From Pisaster brevispinus (lineage: Eukaryota; Echinodermata; Asteroidea; Forcipulatida; Asteriidae), in assembly GCA_023634235.1 (NCBI GenBank), contig JAMKCF010000011.1, forward strand, positions 19,516,027 through 19,580,026: DNA of 64,000 nt. Direction: 5' to 3'. Below, one piece after another: positions 1-12,178 of this stretch; within the stretch, counting starts at the first letter, position 1, and every line of letters begins with the position of its first letter. The position numbers and the translations under genes are program-made. The notes beneath the pieces are model-generated. The model was given only the letters and a program-made list of their open reading frames with translations. It was not told the origin of the DNA and searched no databases.

Positions 1-315
1 AACCATTTTCCTGTAAATATGTCAGTAATGTCCCACGTTGTCAAATAACCACATGAAAAGGGCATTTTTAGGCATTTTTACAGGTGGACCCATATTCAGA
101 CCCCTGCCAAGTACCCATCAAAAGCGTGATTGGTCTATCATTATATCAGGTCACACATATGCACCTAGTTTATAACCATTTTTTTTTAAATTTTATATAA
201 AGCAATCAGACATTTCACTTGGGCTAAAGGGGGTTTCAAAAATGACGAAAAGTCATCACGCAGGCTAAAATGTCCGTTTTTAAGGACCTACACCGTGATA
301 TACAAATAACTAGCC
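1..315. other. non-coding, no feature recognised
   Basis: AT-rich sequence with no exon-like reading frame and no repeat I can match elsewhere in the window. Confidence 0.5.
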
Positions 316-445
316 GTCGATTTCACCAAACTCTTCCTAACTTAGGATTAATCTTAGGACTTAGGACGAGTCCCAGCCTTGCACTGTAACATGTAAACCT
401 TAAGATTAATCCTAAGTTAGGACTAGTAATACTCGTCCTAACTTG
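316..445. repeat. CGATTTCAC-type fold-back element, diverged
   Basis: An inverted-repeat unit opens with tcgatttcacc and contains paired cttaggattaat / attaatcctaag blocks around a short centre. It belongs with the better-preserved copies near 4.1, 4.8, 12.8, 13.0 and 38.8 kb. Small non-autonomous DNA element by structure; no coding capacity. Confidence 0.6.
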
Positions 446-620
446 GACGGGGCTTAATTTTTTAGGGGGTCATATCTCAAAAATTATGAGGAGTAGGATT
501 CTAAAATTTTGCGTGTGTTCATGGCACCCATAGAGGATTGTTTTAAAAAAAATAGCAAAATCTTAGACGGAGCCTGCCAACCCATCAGGTGAGTTGGCAC
601 GGAATGACCCCAGTAGACTT

Positions 621-662
<42 letters not shown>

Positions 663-899
663 GGTCATTTATAGAGCGCCAAAATCAACAGTTTGTTCTA
701 TGGTGCTGAGAGGCACAGTTGAATGGTTAGTAAGCCTGCTGGAACAGGTGAGCTTTAAGGAGTGTCTTGAATGAGGTGAGTGAGCTGGCGTTTCTGATCT
801 GTACAGGAAGCTTATTCCACATATTTTTGGGGCCACATACAGAGAATGATCTCTCTGCAAAAGTTGAATAGCGAGTTCTTGGCACAACAACTTTTCCAT
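446..899. repeat. non-coding with (AATC)n microsatellite
   Basis: About ten AATC tetramers run from roughly 622 to 661, followed by a 'tcatttatagagcgcc' string. That string resembles the '...tataaagcgc...' tails of other repeats here (1798, 28407, 59120), so the array may mark the 3' tail of a retroelement. The short open frame across it is low complexity and not gene-like. Confidence 0.55.
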
Positions 900-1110
900 T
901 GTTTGTAAACGAACCGCGCTGGTTGGCATGGACGGCCGAATGTTACCAAAACATTCAATCGTGTTAACAGATAACATGACCAAATTCGACACCTCAGCAA
1001 ACTTTCAGTATGGATTTGCATTTATGGCTTCCCATAGTTTTCCAATCTCATTTGGCAAAAAAAAAAACTCGGGCTGTGCCGTTGCAATACTTCTTGAATT
1101 CCGCCATTTG
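900..1110. repeat. dispersed repeat module, copy 1
   Basis: A block of about 55 bases beginning near 920 (ttggcatggacggccgaatg...) is identical or nearly so to 2798-2852. Beyond it the two loci stay recognisably alike through an 'aaactcgggctgt' string near 1065 and 3043. This is a dispersed or duplicated non-coding unit. The overlapping small open frames are not supported as genes. Confidence 0.6.
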
Positions 1111-2792
1111 CCGTTATTATTATTTGCCATTACTCCCTGCACGCGGGCGCCTGATGAGACCTTCATTTTGCAAGGCCTCTCCAGAACCATTTTCTGGTTT
1201 GATTTCACAGTTTCGAACACAGATTTACGCCATTATGTTTGACATGCTAGTTCTGCTACTAAAGTAAGACCCCAGTTCACATGCACTATTGAGAGAGGTT
1301 ATTGTGAACTTGGGCGATTTTAAGACGTCACACATTATGCCTCCATTCGTCCATCTTGCACGCATCGCCGCTCTACAGACAACATCTTTTCCGCCAAGAC
1401 GTGACAAATTCTTTGGGTTTTTTTTTTCTTTTTTTCACGGCATTGACAGAGGCTCATGGCCTATAAATTTCGATTGGCCGAAAGCCCAGAGCTGAGGTAC
1501 TCTCCAATTAGAATTTAATTTTTGATGAAATCACCTGTGCTCATGGAGCAAATAATCACTGGGATTAAAAAAAAAAAACAGAAGTGAGAGACACGGTCAT
1601 CAATTTTGTATTGGATCAGGTTGATGATTGCGCTAGACTAGCCAGTCGGGCCCACCGTGTTGAAAGCCAAGTCACCGGCATGGTTTCATCGTGTCTTAAG
1701 CCCCGATGAAGCTTCCCGTGCGTGGTCGTTAACATGGGGCCACGATGCAGCTGAAAATCAATGTCAATTCAACAGTTAATTCATTCATTGAATTAATTTA
1801 TATAAAGCACATTAATGTAATCTATTCACAGGCCTACAGTGATCTACAACGTGTAAGATGTGTTCGTCGATTACCATTTCGACTCTCAGTTGCGTATTGT
1901 ACTCCGCACAAGGTTCAAAGTCGTAGGCCTGTGTCTATAACTATATTAATAAGGTAGGGGGAAATATAAACAAAACAAAACTTCATTTAACACAGCTGTG
2001 GGTTTCTGGAGAGAAAAACAACTAGGTACGGGACTGACCGACCGACCGACAGACAGACGGGTAGACAAACAGACAAACCACGGGCAGTCCAACTGAGACA
2101 CAGATATTATCAATAGATTGCGCAAACTTTGCGCATATTTGTTTCAAAAGTATAATAGTTATCAACATGATTGGTGATGAGCGAAGACACGGTTAGCGAT
2201 CCGAAAGTCTCCTTTTTGCAAATTACCTATTGACAATCGACCCTTTAAAGTACATGTACGAGAAAGTTAAACCAAAGTGACGTCTTTTTTTGTCTTTTTT
2301 TTTACTTTGAGTTGTCAACGAAAAAACAACAACAATGAAATGTGAATTTATTATCAAGTTACATTGTTGGTCAATTCTCTACAGTATCCACGTTCATTTG
2401 TTTTTTAAACATGTTATTATAAAGTTTTCACGTGTACGCTTTTGTTTTGAATCAATGTTTTAATCTTATAGAAAACATTTTGATTCGATCAGTCCCATAG
2501 ACGGTTTTTTTTTCATCTAAACTTTTCTGAAAGGTAATTTCTACATGAAACGATGTTGAAAACCTTCATGAACTTTTTCTAATTCTTCCTAGTACAATGA
2601 ATACACCACACGTTTTTAAAAATATTATCCAGTTAAAAACTATTGACCAAGAAGATTTTTTTTACAACGGGTATAGACTTCGACCTGGGTCCAATATCAT
2701 AAGTTGTTTACCGTAAGCAAATATTTGTGCTTACCGGCATTACAACAGAAACGAAATGTGCCTATAAAGCTTTCCATTGTTGATAAACAAGC
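1111..2792. other. non-coding AT-rich stretch
   Basis: No exon-like frame. It holds homopolymer tracts (1419, 1568, 2505), short (GACC/GACA)n around 2035-2075, and a probable retroelement tail 'tcattcattgaattaatttatataaagcac' near 1778-1808. Confidence 0.5.
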
Positions 2793-3070
2793 CGCCCTGG
2801 TTGGCATGGACGGCCGAATGTTACCAAAACATTCAATCGTGTTAACAGATGTTCTGGGCCAAATTCACAATTTTCTGCAAACTTTCAATTAAATAAAATA
2901 CCACACCTTGATTGGTTGTTTTGTTTCCAACAAATTCAATACTATTTTTGAGTATTTGTGTATGATTGTTACAAACTGTGGCTATGTGTTTTTGCTTTGC
3001 ATTTGTGGCTTTCCATGGTTCTCCAACCTTGGTTGGCAAAAACTCGGGCTGTAACGTTGCAATAGAAAGG
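2793..3070. repeat. dispersed repeat module, copy 2
   Basis: Second copy of the module at 900-1110. The left 55 bases match almost perfectly. The right part is interrupted by about 110 extra bases (near 2893-3000) relative to copy 1 before the shared 'ggcaaaaactcgggctgt' segment. Confidence 0.6.
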
Positions 3071-4144
3071 TCTATGAGCGCTAGGGTTTTTCACAAAAAT
3101 AGACGATTTGCCGGTGTGTGCGCGTTCACAACTGATTTGTATCTTTACTGTTTTTCATGCGCTTTGGGCACCTTATTAGGTTGATATTGCGCAGTATAAA
3201 TATTCACCATTATTATTATTATTATTTATCTGATTACAAGTACCCCCGACAAGTTAGCGTGGATCTTGCTTTGCTTTTAGTGTTCATGCTAGGGTTAGGG
3301 GTTTATGTTTACCCGTGAGCAGAAAACGTCTGCTTACATGAAATTGGCCCCATGTGTGAAACGTCATCTCTGAACATTGATTTCTTCACACAATTACAAG
3401 ATGACTTCATTATTTTCCTAACGGCTTCGTTCGCAGACTTCTGGTTTTTCCCTCCGCCCCGCTGGCGAGGTTGAGTCTTTGTAAATAAATATGATATCCA
3501 GACTGATTTTTGTCTACCTCATAATCAATTCAAGGAACAGAAGGAGTAGGAACGATGGAGGTAACCACTGCGAACGCAATGGCCTGATTTTGTCTCCCTC
3601 GTATTTATAGTTTGTTTACTTAACACCCTAAATATATTTTATTGTGAAGCGTTTTGATACGAAGCCCAAAAAAATTTAAGAAAAATGGAAAAAGTAAAAT
3701 TAAAAATATAATAATTAAAGTATTTCGTTCCTTTGAACTAATAATATTGAAAAATAGTATTAGCTGTTGCAAACTGCTTACCAACCAAAAGGACCTATGG
3801 TATAAAGGCAAACAAAATAGTTAGTGGCCTGACGTTTCGACCCTAGCAGAGTCTTTCTCGAAGGCTAAATGACAAGACTACAAAAACAGGTACATGTATA
3901 CAATACTGTTGTAACAAAAGCAGTCAAGTGGAAATGGATGATGGAGAGGAAAATACACAGAGAAAGCAGGAGGCTGAAATAATAATATTGTCATCTTGAA
4001 AAAAAAAATAGTCCCCTTGAAATGATAGTTCGTTCCCTCGAATAGTTACCTCGTCACCTCAAATTCTCATTTCGTTTCCTCGAAATCGTTCGGTTTTTCA
4101 CCTGTCCATTTTGTTGTCGTTGTCTGTCCCATTTAAGGGCTCAG
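3071..4144. other. non-coding stretch
   Basis: No gene. Near 3829-3875 is a 'cctgacgtttcgaccctagcagagtctttctcgaaggc' motif whose relatives form the two arms of the fold-back at about 61760-62185. Near 4010-4085 are diverged 'cgttccctcgaa' units, the complement of the GAACGA units at 6350-6525. Confidence 0.5.
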
Positions 4145-4434
4145 GAGTCGATTTCACAAAGAGATAAGACTAGTCTTATCTGAAGTTAGGACCAGTAACT
4201 GGTCTTAACTTAGGACCAGTCCTATCTCCTAGCATTGCCTAGGACTAGTCCTAAGTTAGGAAGGGTTTTGTGAAACCGACCCCAGGGGTCAATTTCACAA
4301 AGAGATAAGACTAGTCTTATCTGAAGTTTCTGAAGTTAGGACCAGTAACTGGTCTTAACTTAGGACCAGTCCTATCTCCTAGCATTGCCTAGGACTAGTC
4401 CTAAGTTAGGAAGGGTTTTGTGAAATCGACCCCA
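4145..4434. repeat. two tandem CGATTTCACAAAG fold-back elements
   Basis: Two head-to-tail copies, about 4145-4284 and 4285-4434. Each begins gtc(g/a)atttcacaaagagataag and ends gttttgtgaaa(c/t)cgacccc, so each has terminal inverted repeats. They are almost identical internally (agttaggaccagtaactggtc). The second carries a small internal duplication of 'tctgaagt'. The near identity implies a recent tandem duplication. Confidence 0.8.
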
Positions 4435-4444
4435 GATGACCTTG

Positions 4445-4640
4445 TTTATTGACCTTGACCCTTTGCATCAACGTCACTCGCAGCTACTGCTGCCACGCTC
4501 GAGAGTCAAATTGCACGTTTATGGTAAGCGTATCAACGTATGGATTTTAAAAAATGCACACAACACACACTGTGACATTGAGCCTCAAAATAACACAACC
4601 AAGATGATTGTGACGATAGAGTCGGATGAGTTAGGCTGAT
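4445..4640. repeat. dispersed 'caacgtcac' repeat, copy 1
   Basis: Shares an ordered set of motifs (caccaacgtcac..., gtcaaatt(g/a)ca, gtaagcgt, gatgatg/gatgacg near the end) with 11968-12178 and 21653-22000. Non-coding interspersed repeat. The open frame across it also appears as a fragment in the other copies, so it is repeat-derived. Confidence 0.6.
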
Positions 4641-4769
4641 TGATGGGAAGAACGTTCTTTTTGGCCTACTATTTATCTATGGATAAATGGAGTTGGTCTT
4701 GGATCTCTTCACTACACCTGAGTCAGACCAATTCATTTTGTCAAAACATTTCGATTAGCCTGCTCAGTT
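4641..4769. other. non-coding spacer
   Basis: Short spacer between two repeats; nothing recognised. Confidence 0.5.
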
Positions 4770-4907
4770 GCCGGATTCACAAGGAGCTAAGATTGATCTC
4801 AACTGCTTATCAATCTTAATTGCTGGGTGTGATGTCACAGAACAATTTTTTTATGGTGGTATTGGCGAATCTGCTTAAGATGCATCTTGCTGCTTTGTGA
4901 AATCCAG
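4770..4907. repeat. CGATTTCACAAAG-family fold-back element
   Basis: Begins 'ccggattcacaaggagctaagattgat' and ends 'gctgctttgtgaaatccagcc', which are inverted terminal repeats of the same family as 4145-4434 and 38831-38978. The arms are diverged. Confidence 0.65.
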
Positions 4908-6349
4908 CCTGCTTGACATCCGTGTACAATCACCACTTCACGGAAACTACCACATTATTAAACACAAAACAATAAAATAAAATACAGACACATAAATTAA
5001 ACCACGTCATAACTTGCACACACAAAAGTTAATTTATAGAGTAATCTTTGAACACTATGACTTTACGAACCAAAAAAGAAACCCCAGCGTGATGTCGCAA
5101 TTGAAACAATATGGTGTGTTTTGGGTGTGAGGAAGCCGATAACAGCAGGTTGTAACATGAATATGAACATCTGCCTTAGGCAGTTTCGGAATAAAAGTTT
5201 AGAGAGTGTTAATTTTAAAGTTTGGATATCAAGTATTAGGGAAATGTCAAGTTCATTTCACACCAATTCTTTATTTTTAGAGTTGGGTTGGTTGGAAGAA
5301 AGCTACTTGGCTTTTGCTTCTTTGCGAAACGGGCAGATATAGAACACTCCACCATCCGATATCTATTTAGGATTTTATTCTGATTTCATTTGTCCTTACA
5401 AATCTGAGTGGAGCCCATTTTTTGCAAATGTTTTGTCAAGTTGTTTTTCTGTTTTTGTTTTGTTTTTTGTTTTTTGTTTTTTTACTTCTGAACGTATCAT
5501 GTTTCATGTGTATTTTGAAAAATACTTATGACCTCATTTTAGTTTGAGGTTATTGTCATTAGTTATTATTATTTAATGTTTTTTGACTACAATTAATAAT
5601 TCCAAATCTATCATATTCAGAAAAATACGCAATCTTTTTCCTCCTCCTTTTTTTCTTCTTTTTTTTTTCCTTCTTTTTTTCTTTGTTCTCAGTGCTAAAT
5701 ACACACTAAACTCTTCCAGGACAGAATAGGACCGTATCCGGTTCCCGTGGGTGGGGCCTGCCTATTCTTCAACACTGGCAGCAGACGCGCGCGATCTAGC
5801 CGTAGCTGTAGCCGAAGTCGCCGTTTCGGACACGGCCTTAAACTCATATATTTTGTTTACCACTCCCGGTTTAGCCTGACCCAGAAATAGGTCAGATCCC
5901 CTGTGAGCAGAAATCCAAGTCAATTTTTGGACCGGGAGTTTTTCTGAGTTTGCTGGGTATATACGACTCTTCCTGTAAGTTACAGTCTTTTATTTAACTC
6001 CGTTTTTCGTTTTTTAAAAGTGTTTTTTTTAATAGAATGTGAAAACTAAGTTTGTTGAATGTTTTAGTGTTGTATTTTATTTATTTTATTTATTTACTTT
6101 TTATTGTAAATTTACTCGCAATTCGGCAGATTCCGCAAATTGTATATTTTAACGTAGTATTACTAAGTTGAACTTGGTTGAACTGAAATGAACTGAACCT
6201 TTTGTTTTCAAATCTCTCTCTGATCTCTCTTCATGTTATTTTATATTTATTTAGAAAGCCAAATGTGTTTAAATAGCAGAAGCAGGTCGGTCGCGTTGTT
6301 GATGTTGTTAATGTTAAAAAAAAAAAAAAAAAACCCATTGTCTCTTGTT
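4908..6349. other. non-coding stretch with polypyrimidine tract and a GCCGTAGC repeat fragment
   Basis: AT-rich and non-coding. A long T/C-rich tract spans about 5635-5685. Near 5795-5845 is a 'ctagccgtagctgtagccgaag...gacacggcc' fragment of the family seen at 20170-20305 and 35195-35345. Many T and A homopolymers. Confidence 0.5.
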
Positions 6350-6525
6350 TAGGAGCGAAATCGTATTTAGAGGTAACGAAATGATTTCGAAGGAACGAGA
6401 AAATATCTCGAGGGAACGACAATATTTCAAGGGAACGAAGATAATAATGTGGGGGAACCAAATAATAATTTGAGGGAACGAAATAATAATTCAAGGGCAC
6501 GAAATATTAATTCGAGTGACCATTT
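6350..6525. repeat. (aagGGAACGAaataat)n minisatellite-like array
   Basis: Seven to eight diverged units of roughly 20-24 bases, each with ggaacga(a/g) followed by an A/T-rich spacer, run in tandem. A related inverted fragment lies near 4010-4085. The open frame on the minus strand through it is a by-product of the repeat. Confidence 0.65.
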
Positions 6526-6687
6526 TTTTTTTTTAGGGATTGAACTAACACTTCGAACTTAAATGAACAATGTTTCGAGGTAAACAATGCATCAGTTGAG
6601 AAAGTGTTTTTAGTAAATAAATATAAACAATTACAGAACAGCACTGTTCCTTAATCTATTATAGTTTTACAGAAGAATGTCTGAATG
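6526..6687. other. non-coding spacer
   Basis: Nothing recognised. Confidence 0.4.
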
Positions 6688-7082
6688 TCTTAAAGGTATT
6701 ATACAGAATTGGTTAGAATGAAAACAACATTGTTTGATTTTAGTCTGAAATCTAACTGATTATATGAAGTTCATACTAGAACAATTTTTCCCTGCGAAAT
6801 ATTTCCCTCTGAAATTAAGTCATATGTGAGAAAAAAATCTGAAAACCTAACAAAACGCAATAGTTGATTTCGGTTGTTACAACCAAAATAAGGACAATGT
6901 GTCTACATTCATGCTAAAAAATATGCATGGTTTTTTTTACTATTTTCTCCTGACTTACATAACGGATTAAGCCCAAATTTTCACAGGTTTGTTATATTTC
7001 TTGGATTTGATCACACAAAACATGAACACTGTCTGCGACTATTTTGTCAGCTCTATACCAATCCTGTATAAACACCTTTAAG
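6688..7082. repeat. ~390-bp dispersed repeat (TTTTCACAGGTTTGTTAT family), copy 1
   Basis: Matches 21085-21475 and 34133-34460 in order through several blocks: 'gaaatatttccctctgaaa', 'gatttcggttgttacaa', 'attttctcctgact', 'aaattttcacaggttt', 'gatcacacaaaacatgaac'. A dispersed non-coding family; nothing in it looks protein coding. One end reads taaaggtattatacagaattgg and the other cctgtataaacaccttta, suggesting short terminal inverted repeats. Confidence 0.75.
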
Positions 7083-8170
7083 GGTCGTTTTCTTTATAAA
7101 TGCATCTTGGTTTGGGACAACAACAAAAAACATGATTGGACGTTAAATCTGTCACAAGAGCTTTCATTTCACGCTCGAGTAGCGTGAACAGACCTGACAA
7201 ATAAACATAAACATTCAATTGTTTTATGGTGGCTTGACGTGAGGGATCCCAGGAGTGATTCTGAGGCGGCATTCGGTCCCGTCGTCGGGGGGCTCGTCGA
7301 CAGCATCGCACGGGTAATAAGAGACCCGTCGCTCGCTCCACAATCTAAATCCCGGGGCTTGATGTATGTAATCAGATGTCGGTGTCATAATTATTCGAAT
7401 GATGGTTGTCTCATCATTTACTGTAATTGGATGCATGACATAAACACACGCCCTTTGCAGGTCAAACTATAGATTTAAAATCGTCATTCAAACACCCACC
7501 TAAAAAAAACAACAACATTGCGCTCATAACCGCCAGTGATGCAGTATGTTGTCATTTGATTGAATTAAGACGAGTGTTTTCCTTCGATGAAATTAAGAAA
7601 TGAAACCAGAGTTCGGGTTTTATGGCTTCACAGCATGACGGCCTTTAAAAAAAAAAAAAACATTTCAGCTAATCAAATCTAACGAGCTCTAAAACGAGTC
7701 GCACAGCCCGGTGGACAACTGAGCGGGTTTTATCTCATGGACTTACCCTTGGGAATTGAAATCAACATGGGGGGAAGCTTCCACGTCGGCACAGCCAGCA
7801 ATGTTTCGCTTCTTGTTTTTTGAAAGTCCACGTTGAAAAGGCGGTTACCTTTTGGGGATTAAAACACGATGATATAAAATTACAGATAATGGAAACTGTT
7901 AAAAGGTTCCCTTTCTGTCTCTCTCCCCCCACTCTTGTCTTTCGTTTCGGTTGCGAGTCTCATCTCTCGGTGATTCGCGACCCTGCTTACAACCGTCATC
8001 AGACTGGTAGATTGATGATCATCTACCTTCCATGCACGAGACCTTAAACTAACTGGTGCCGAGTGATTACCAAATAGCACGGGCCTCCGTTGGGAAATGG
8101 TGACCGCTGCCGTGGATTTCCGGTTTCGCAAAAAAAAAGTCCCTTACCTCAGCAAAAATACTTAATGTCA
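7083..8170. other. non-coding stretch
   Basis: No exon-like frame with splice support, although 7240-7350 and 7900-8110 are locally GC-richer and open for 70-90 codons. I see no recognisable domain or repeat. Confidence 0.45.
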
Positions 8171-8215
8171 TAGATTGTTTATATATTATATATATATATA
8201 TATGTATATAAGAAT
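8171..8215. repeat. (TA)n microsatellite
   Basis: About 30 bases of alternating TA with a TG and TT interruption (8180-8210). Confidence 0.8.
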
Positions 8216-10827
8216 CAGGAAAAATAAACAAGCTGACTGCTCGGTTTGGAAATTTTTTACAAACCAATAAAGAACTGAACCGGCCCGCTTTGTATGCCCA
8301 GTCAAGATCGATCATAAGTGTTTACAGTACAGCTTTTCTTTTCTTCGTTTTTAAGTGAATGCGATTTTCAGGAAGTTTTAATATTTTCGAACTATTTCAG
8401 TCTTTGACAATGCCGGTGTTTTGCTTTCAAGGTTTTTTTTTTTTCAAAGTTGTAAAATGTACGGTATACTGTTTAGACGGGTCTTTTGCAGATGCCCGTT
8501 CACTCAGTTGTCAAAGTTTGTGAGTTCGAATCCAGGCCTTATTCAAAGCCAGTGCGTCCTTTGGTCAAGACAGATTTTTACAATTTAAATTTTCCCGCAG
8601 TATTGGGGAAGTACATTGTGCTTGGAAACTAGAAAATAATGAAATCCAAAGTTATTCTCAAATACTAAATATGCCGACAACAAAATGACAGACATGAGGA
8701 ACACGAGATTGTAAAAGAGCCGGCCAATATGACAGAAGTTTAGTCCTGAACTTTACATCCTTTTAGGTTTAGTGTTGGGTTGCTTTATACGGTAGTTTCG
8801 GGCTGCACCTCGATACAGGGTCAGCCATAATATGTGGACTGACATGCCTATATAGAGCAGAAAAGGGGTCTAAATTCCAAGCTTAGTGCCAGCAAATGTT
8901 TCAACTTTAGTTTCTGTTGTTTTATTTGGATGTTTTGGTGAGTGTGATAGAATTGGGTCAAAACGTTTAAAATTGTCGTTTTTCTATACAACCATTTCGA
9001 AGCATCTTTCTAACCCATCTTTTCTATAGCTTTAAAAACAACATACTGTAATAATTTCACTCGCCACACTCGCGCCCAAAATGTCCTCAGAGGCCCCCCC
9101 CCCCCCACTTCTCTCATTTAGAATATAAATCAACTTTTTAAACATCATGCATACTTCATCATTGGTAATAATGTTGTTCTCCTATGCACGAGCCAAGCGC
9201 CCATCATCACCCACTCTGAATTATCCTTCGGTGTTATAATACCATTTGGAAGTAACACTATATCATTTAATGCACAGTCAACTTTCAATCTCGTTGGGAA
9301 ATGGCATGATTATCACGGGCAGGCAAGAGTTGAGTTACATTGAAGAGACAGGGACGAGTAATTTCGTTTTAATTTAGTAGCGACAGCCGCTCCACGGACA
9401 TTGGCCAAACAAAGCTTTTTAATTGAATGGATTCTATACCAAAAACCATAATGATGCGTTTCGTAAACTTTCATAAATTTCCCACATTGGTGTATATTAG
9501 CACAGACGCGTCAATTTTCCTGGTATAATCGGATAGCTGTTCTTTATGTTATTAGCGAGCTTGTCCAATTAGTTTCTTGTCAAACTGTGGCGAGCCTCTT
9601 TCAGGTGAGTGCAAAGTGTGACCTAATTAATAGAAACTTGCAACACTTGTGTAAATTAATTACCATGCTTATAAACTCGAAGAGTTATTAACCACCCCAA
9701 CCTATCCATGGACGAATTATTCTCCTTTTTGCTGGAAGTGCTTTCATTCCAGAGGGAGGCAGTCGTTGTTGAAATGTATTGCCAACTGTATTTTTAAACA
9801 GCTTACGTGGCCAACCGTACGCAGGCATGGCATTTCTCTCTCGGATTCTTCCACAAAATAAAAAGTACAGAATCAAAAATGTTTCATTTTCATGTGCATG
9901 CTCTTGACCTAAGGCAAGATTTTGATTGGTATTAAAATATTCAATCTATGTTTTTTTAGACAACCAGGCGGCTTTCTGCTTGTTCTCACCCATACCACTC
10001 TGGCTGAGCTGCAGAACAAAGAGCCATTCCAACAGCCTTTTTTCCCCCACGTACTGCATCTCTTTGGAACTCCTTGCCTGGTGCATGTTTCCCTCCATCC
10101 TACAATCTAGACTGTTTGATTTCCTACCTTCAGTTCCCTTGAGTTAGTTTCATCTTAAATGTTTTGTTCTCGAGCCCCTATACCAAGAGTGGCTTTAACT
10201 CTTGTTTGGGGCGAACGTGCATTTAAAAAAATTGAAAGAATATATAATGTTTTTTACATTGGGCAACAGCATGATCCCCTATTAACATTTTTCTAGGTCA
10301 TAATTACAAAGAACGTTACTACAAATTCCTACATCATTTAAACAAACTATAGTTCGTAAATGCGAACTGATTCGTAAAAACAAACAACATAAATTTTTAA
10401 TTGTGAATCTCTTATTTGTTATCAGACAGAGATTACTAATTTCGTTATTGCCAATTACTGATTTTTTTATTCAAAATTATAAATTCGTGATTACAATGAA
10501 CTTTATTCAATGATACAATTTGTTAAGTCATAGTTATGAATTACTTATTCGAATTACTGTTGTTATTAGTAATTACAATTTTAAAATTCGTTATAGCAAA
10601 CTACTTATTCTTTACAGTTTACTTACTTCTGATTAATGAATACTGATTGTTGATGTTTCATTTTGCGAATTCACAAAGCAATGCAAATAGACCCCTTGCA
10701 ACGTCACAAGTCCAAAACAGCGCCCTCACTGAGGTCAATGAAAACCTATCATTGGCCGAGAGTTATGCGCGGTACGTTTCCATTGGTTGACCTCAACGGT
10801 GGCGCCAATGTCAATGTCAAAGGGGTC
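8216..10827. other. non-coding AT-rich stretch
   Basis: No gene recognised. It contains a possible tRNA-like B-box fragment near 8522 (gagttcgaatccaggcc), a poly-C run at 9096-9107 and poly-T runs. The 60-75-codon open frames are within what chance gives in a region of this length. Confidence 0.45.
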
Positions 10828-11021
10828 GGGGCCTAATTTCATAAAGCTGTGAAGCTGACAATTCTGCTTGGCAAATTTCCTTACTTAGCAAGAAATGAGC
10901 GGTGGACCAGTGGCAACAATGTAAGCGTTATGGAATGTTGGCTGGTAACCTGTTTCTGCTAAGCAAAATTTGTCTGTGCTTAGCAAGTTTTTGTGCTTAC
11001 AGGCTTTATGAAATTGGGCCC
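10828..11021. repeat. AATTTCATARAGCTG fold-back element (family A), copy 1
   Basis: Begins ggcctaatttcataaagctg and ends ggctttatgaaattgggccc, an inverted terminal repeat. The interior has the family's 'tggctggtaacc' and 'tgctaagca(a)' strings. Same family at 19796, 23565, 48718, 54895 and 57671: about 170-195 bp, non-autonomous, MITE-like. Confidence 0.8.
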
Positions 11022-11023
11022 TG

Positions 11024-11149
11024 CCTGCCCAATTTCAAGGCTCCGCTTACCGCGGAATTTTGCGCTTTCGTCCCGTTGGATGATTTGCTTTACAGGGCTC
11101 CGTAAGCGTGGAATTCCACGGTAAGCAGAGCCATGAAACTGGGCCATGA
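11024..11149. repeat. GCTCCGCTTACCGC fold-back element (family B), short copy
   Basis: Begins gcccaatttcaaggctccgcttaccgcggaattttgcgc and ends ggaattccacggtaagcagagccatgaaactgggcc, a long imperfect inverted repeat. It abuts a family A element; longer relatives are at 46777, 48930 and 57980. Confidence 0.75.
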
Positions 11150-11967
11150 TTGACTTGAATCTCAACATTATTGTGTGCTAAATCACAAAACTAAAATATT
11201 TTTTAACAATCGTAATTTAAATATCGACATTTCGCTTTGTCGTGTTCGTCACTTCAGACTTGTGACTGTTAAAGATGGATATTTCACTAATGTTTAATAC
11301 ATGATCAATTATTAATAGCGTGAGATTATTTTTTTAAAGGATCGCAACAAGTAAGATGGCACTTCAAGTGCTTCTTAGTTTTCAAAATCTAGTTTCTTTT
11401 ATCTTGAAACGTTTCCCGTTTATTTCTTATGAAATCCACTTATTATTCTCGTTATTTTGCACTTTCACTTTCAATTTATCCAATGTCTTAACCGGGGCAA
11501 GACGTTACGCGAGACATCCAGTCATTGCATATGGCGAACACCTGCCCCAGCCCTAGTTCAATCCGACAAACAGCGAACGCCCTCAGTCGCTGATCGTGTG
11601 ACTAGGATTCGCGTGCTGTGGTCTTGAACCTAGACTAGTGAAACAGGTGCAATTCGGCAGTAAGCCATTAACAATAGCAATCCAATTATACGGACAACAT
11701 TTTGATCAAGAGATATCAGCTAGCTTTCTGTAATTTCAGATACGTTACATGACATTTTATAGTTCTATAAAAATTTACAAAGATATCTCAACCGGCACAG
11801 TGTATAATATATAGGTAGAACTGTGATGGAAAATCATTTTCATGTCAACTTTTCTTCGGATCTGCTCTAGTAATGTAGCGGGAGTCAAATGAAGATTGCA
11901 GAAGCACGGGTTAAAGGTTGTTAGTTTACTGTCGGCTATGTGTTTTCAAAGTTTATCATACTGATTG
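11150..11967. other. non-coding stretch
   Basis: AT-rich; no exon, repeat or RNA gene recognised. Confidence 0.45.
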
Positions 11968-12178
11968 CTATTGACCCCTGACACCAACGTCACACGAATC
12001 TGTATGCCAGTGCCTACCATTTGGGGGAAGTCAAACTGCTTGTACACAGCTTATGACAAGCGTTTAAACGCCACCTCGCCCAAAATTCACACTGCACCGT
12101 ATAAACACATGGAGACATTGACTGCCACAATGGGGCTACCAAATAAGATGATGACGTCAGGCAAATTGGGCCAATAGC
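11968..12178. repeat. dispersed 'caacgtcac' repeat, copy 2
   Basis: Shares motif order with 4445-4640 and 21653-22000: acaccaacgtcacacg, gtcaaact/gtcaaatt, aagcgtttaaacgc, gatgatgacgtca. Non-coding repeat. Confidence 0.6.
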
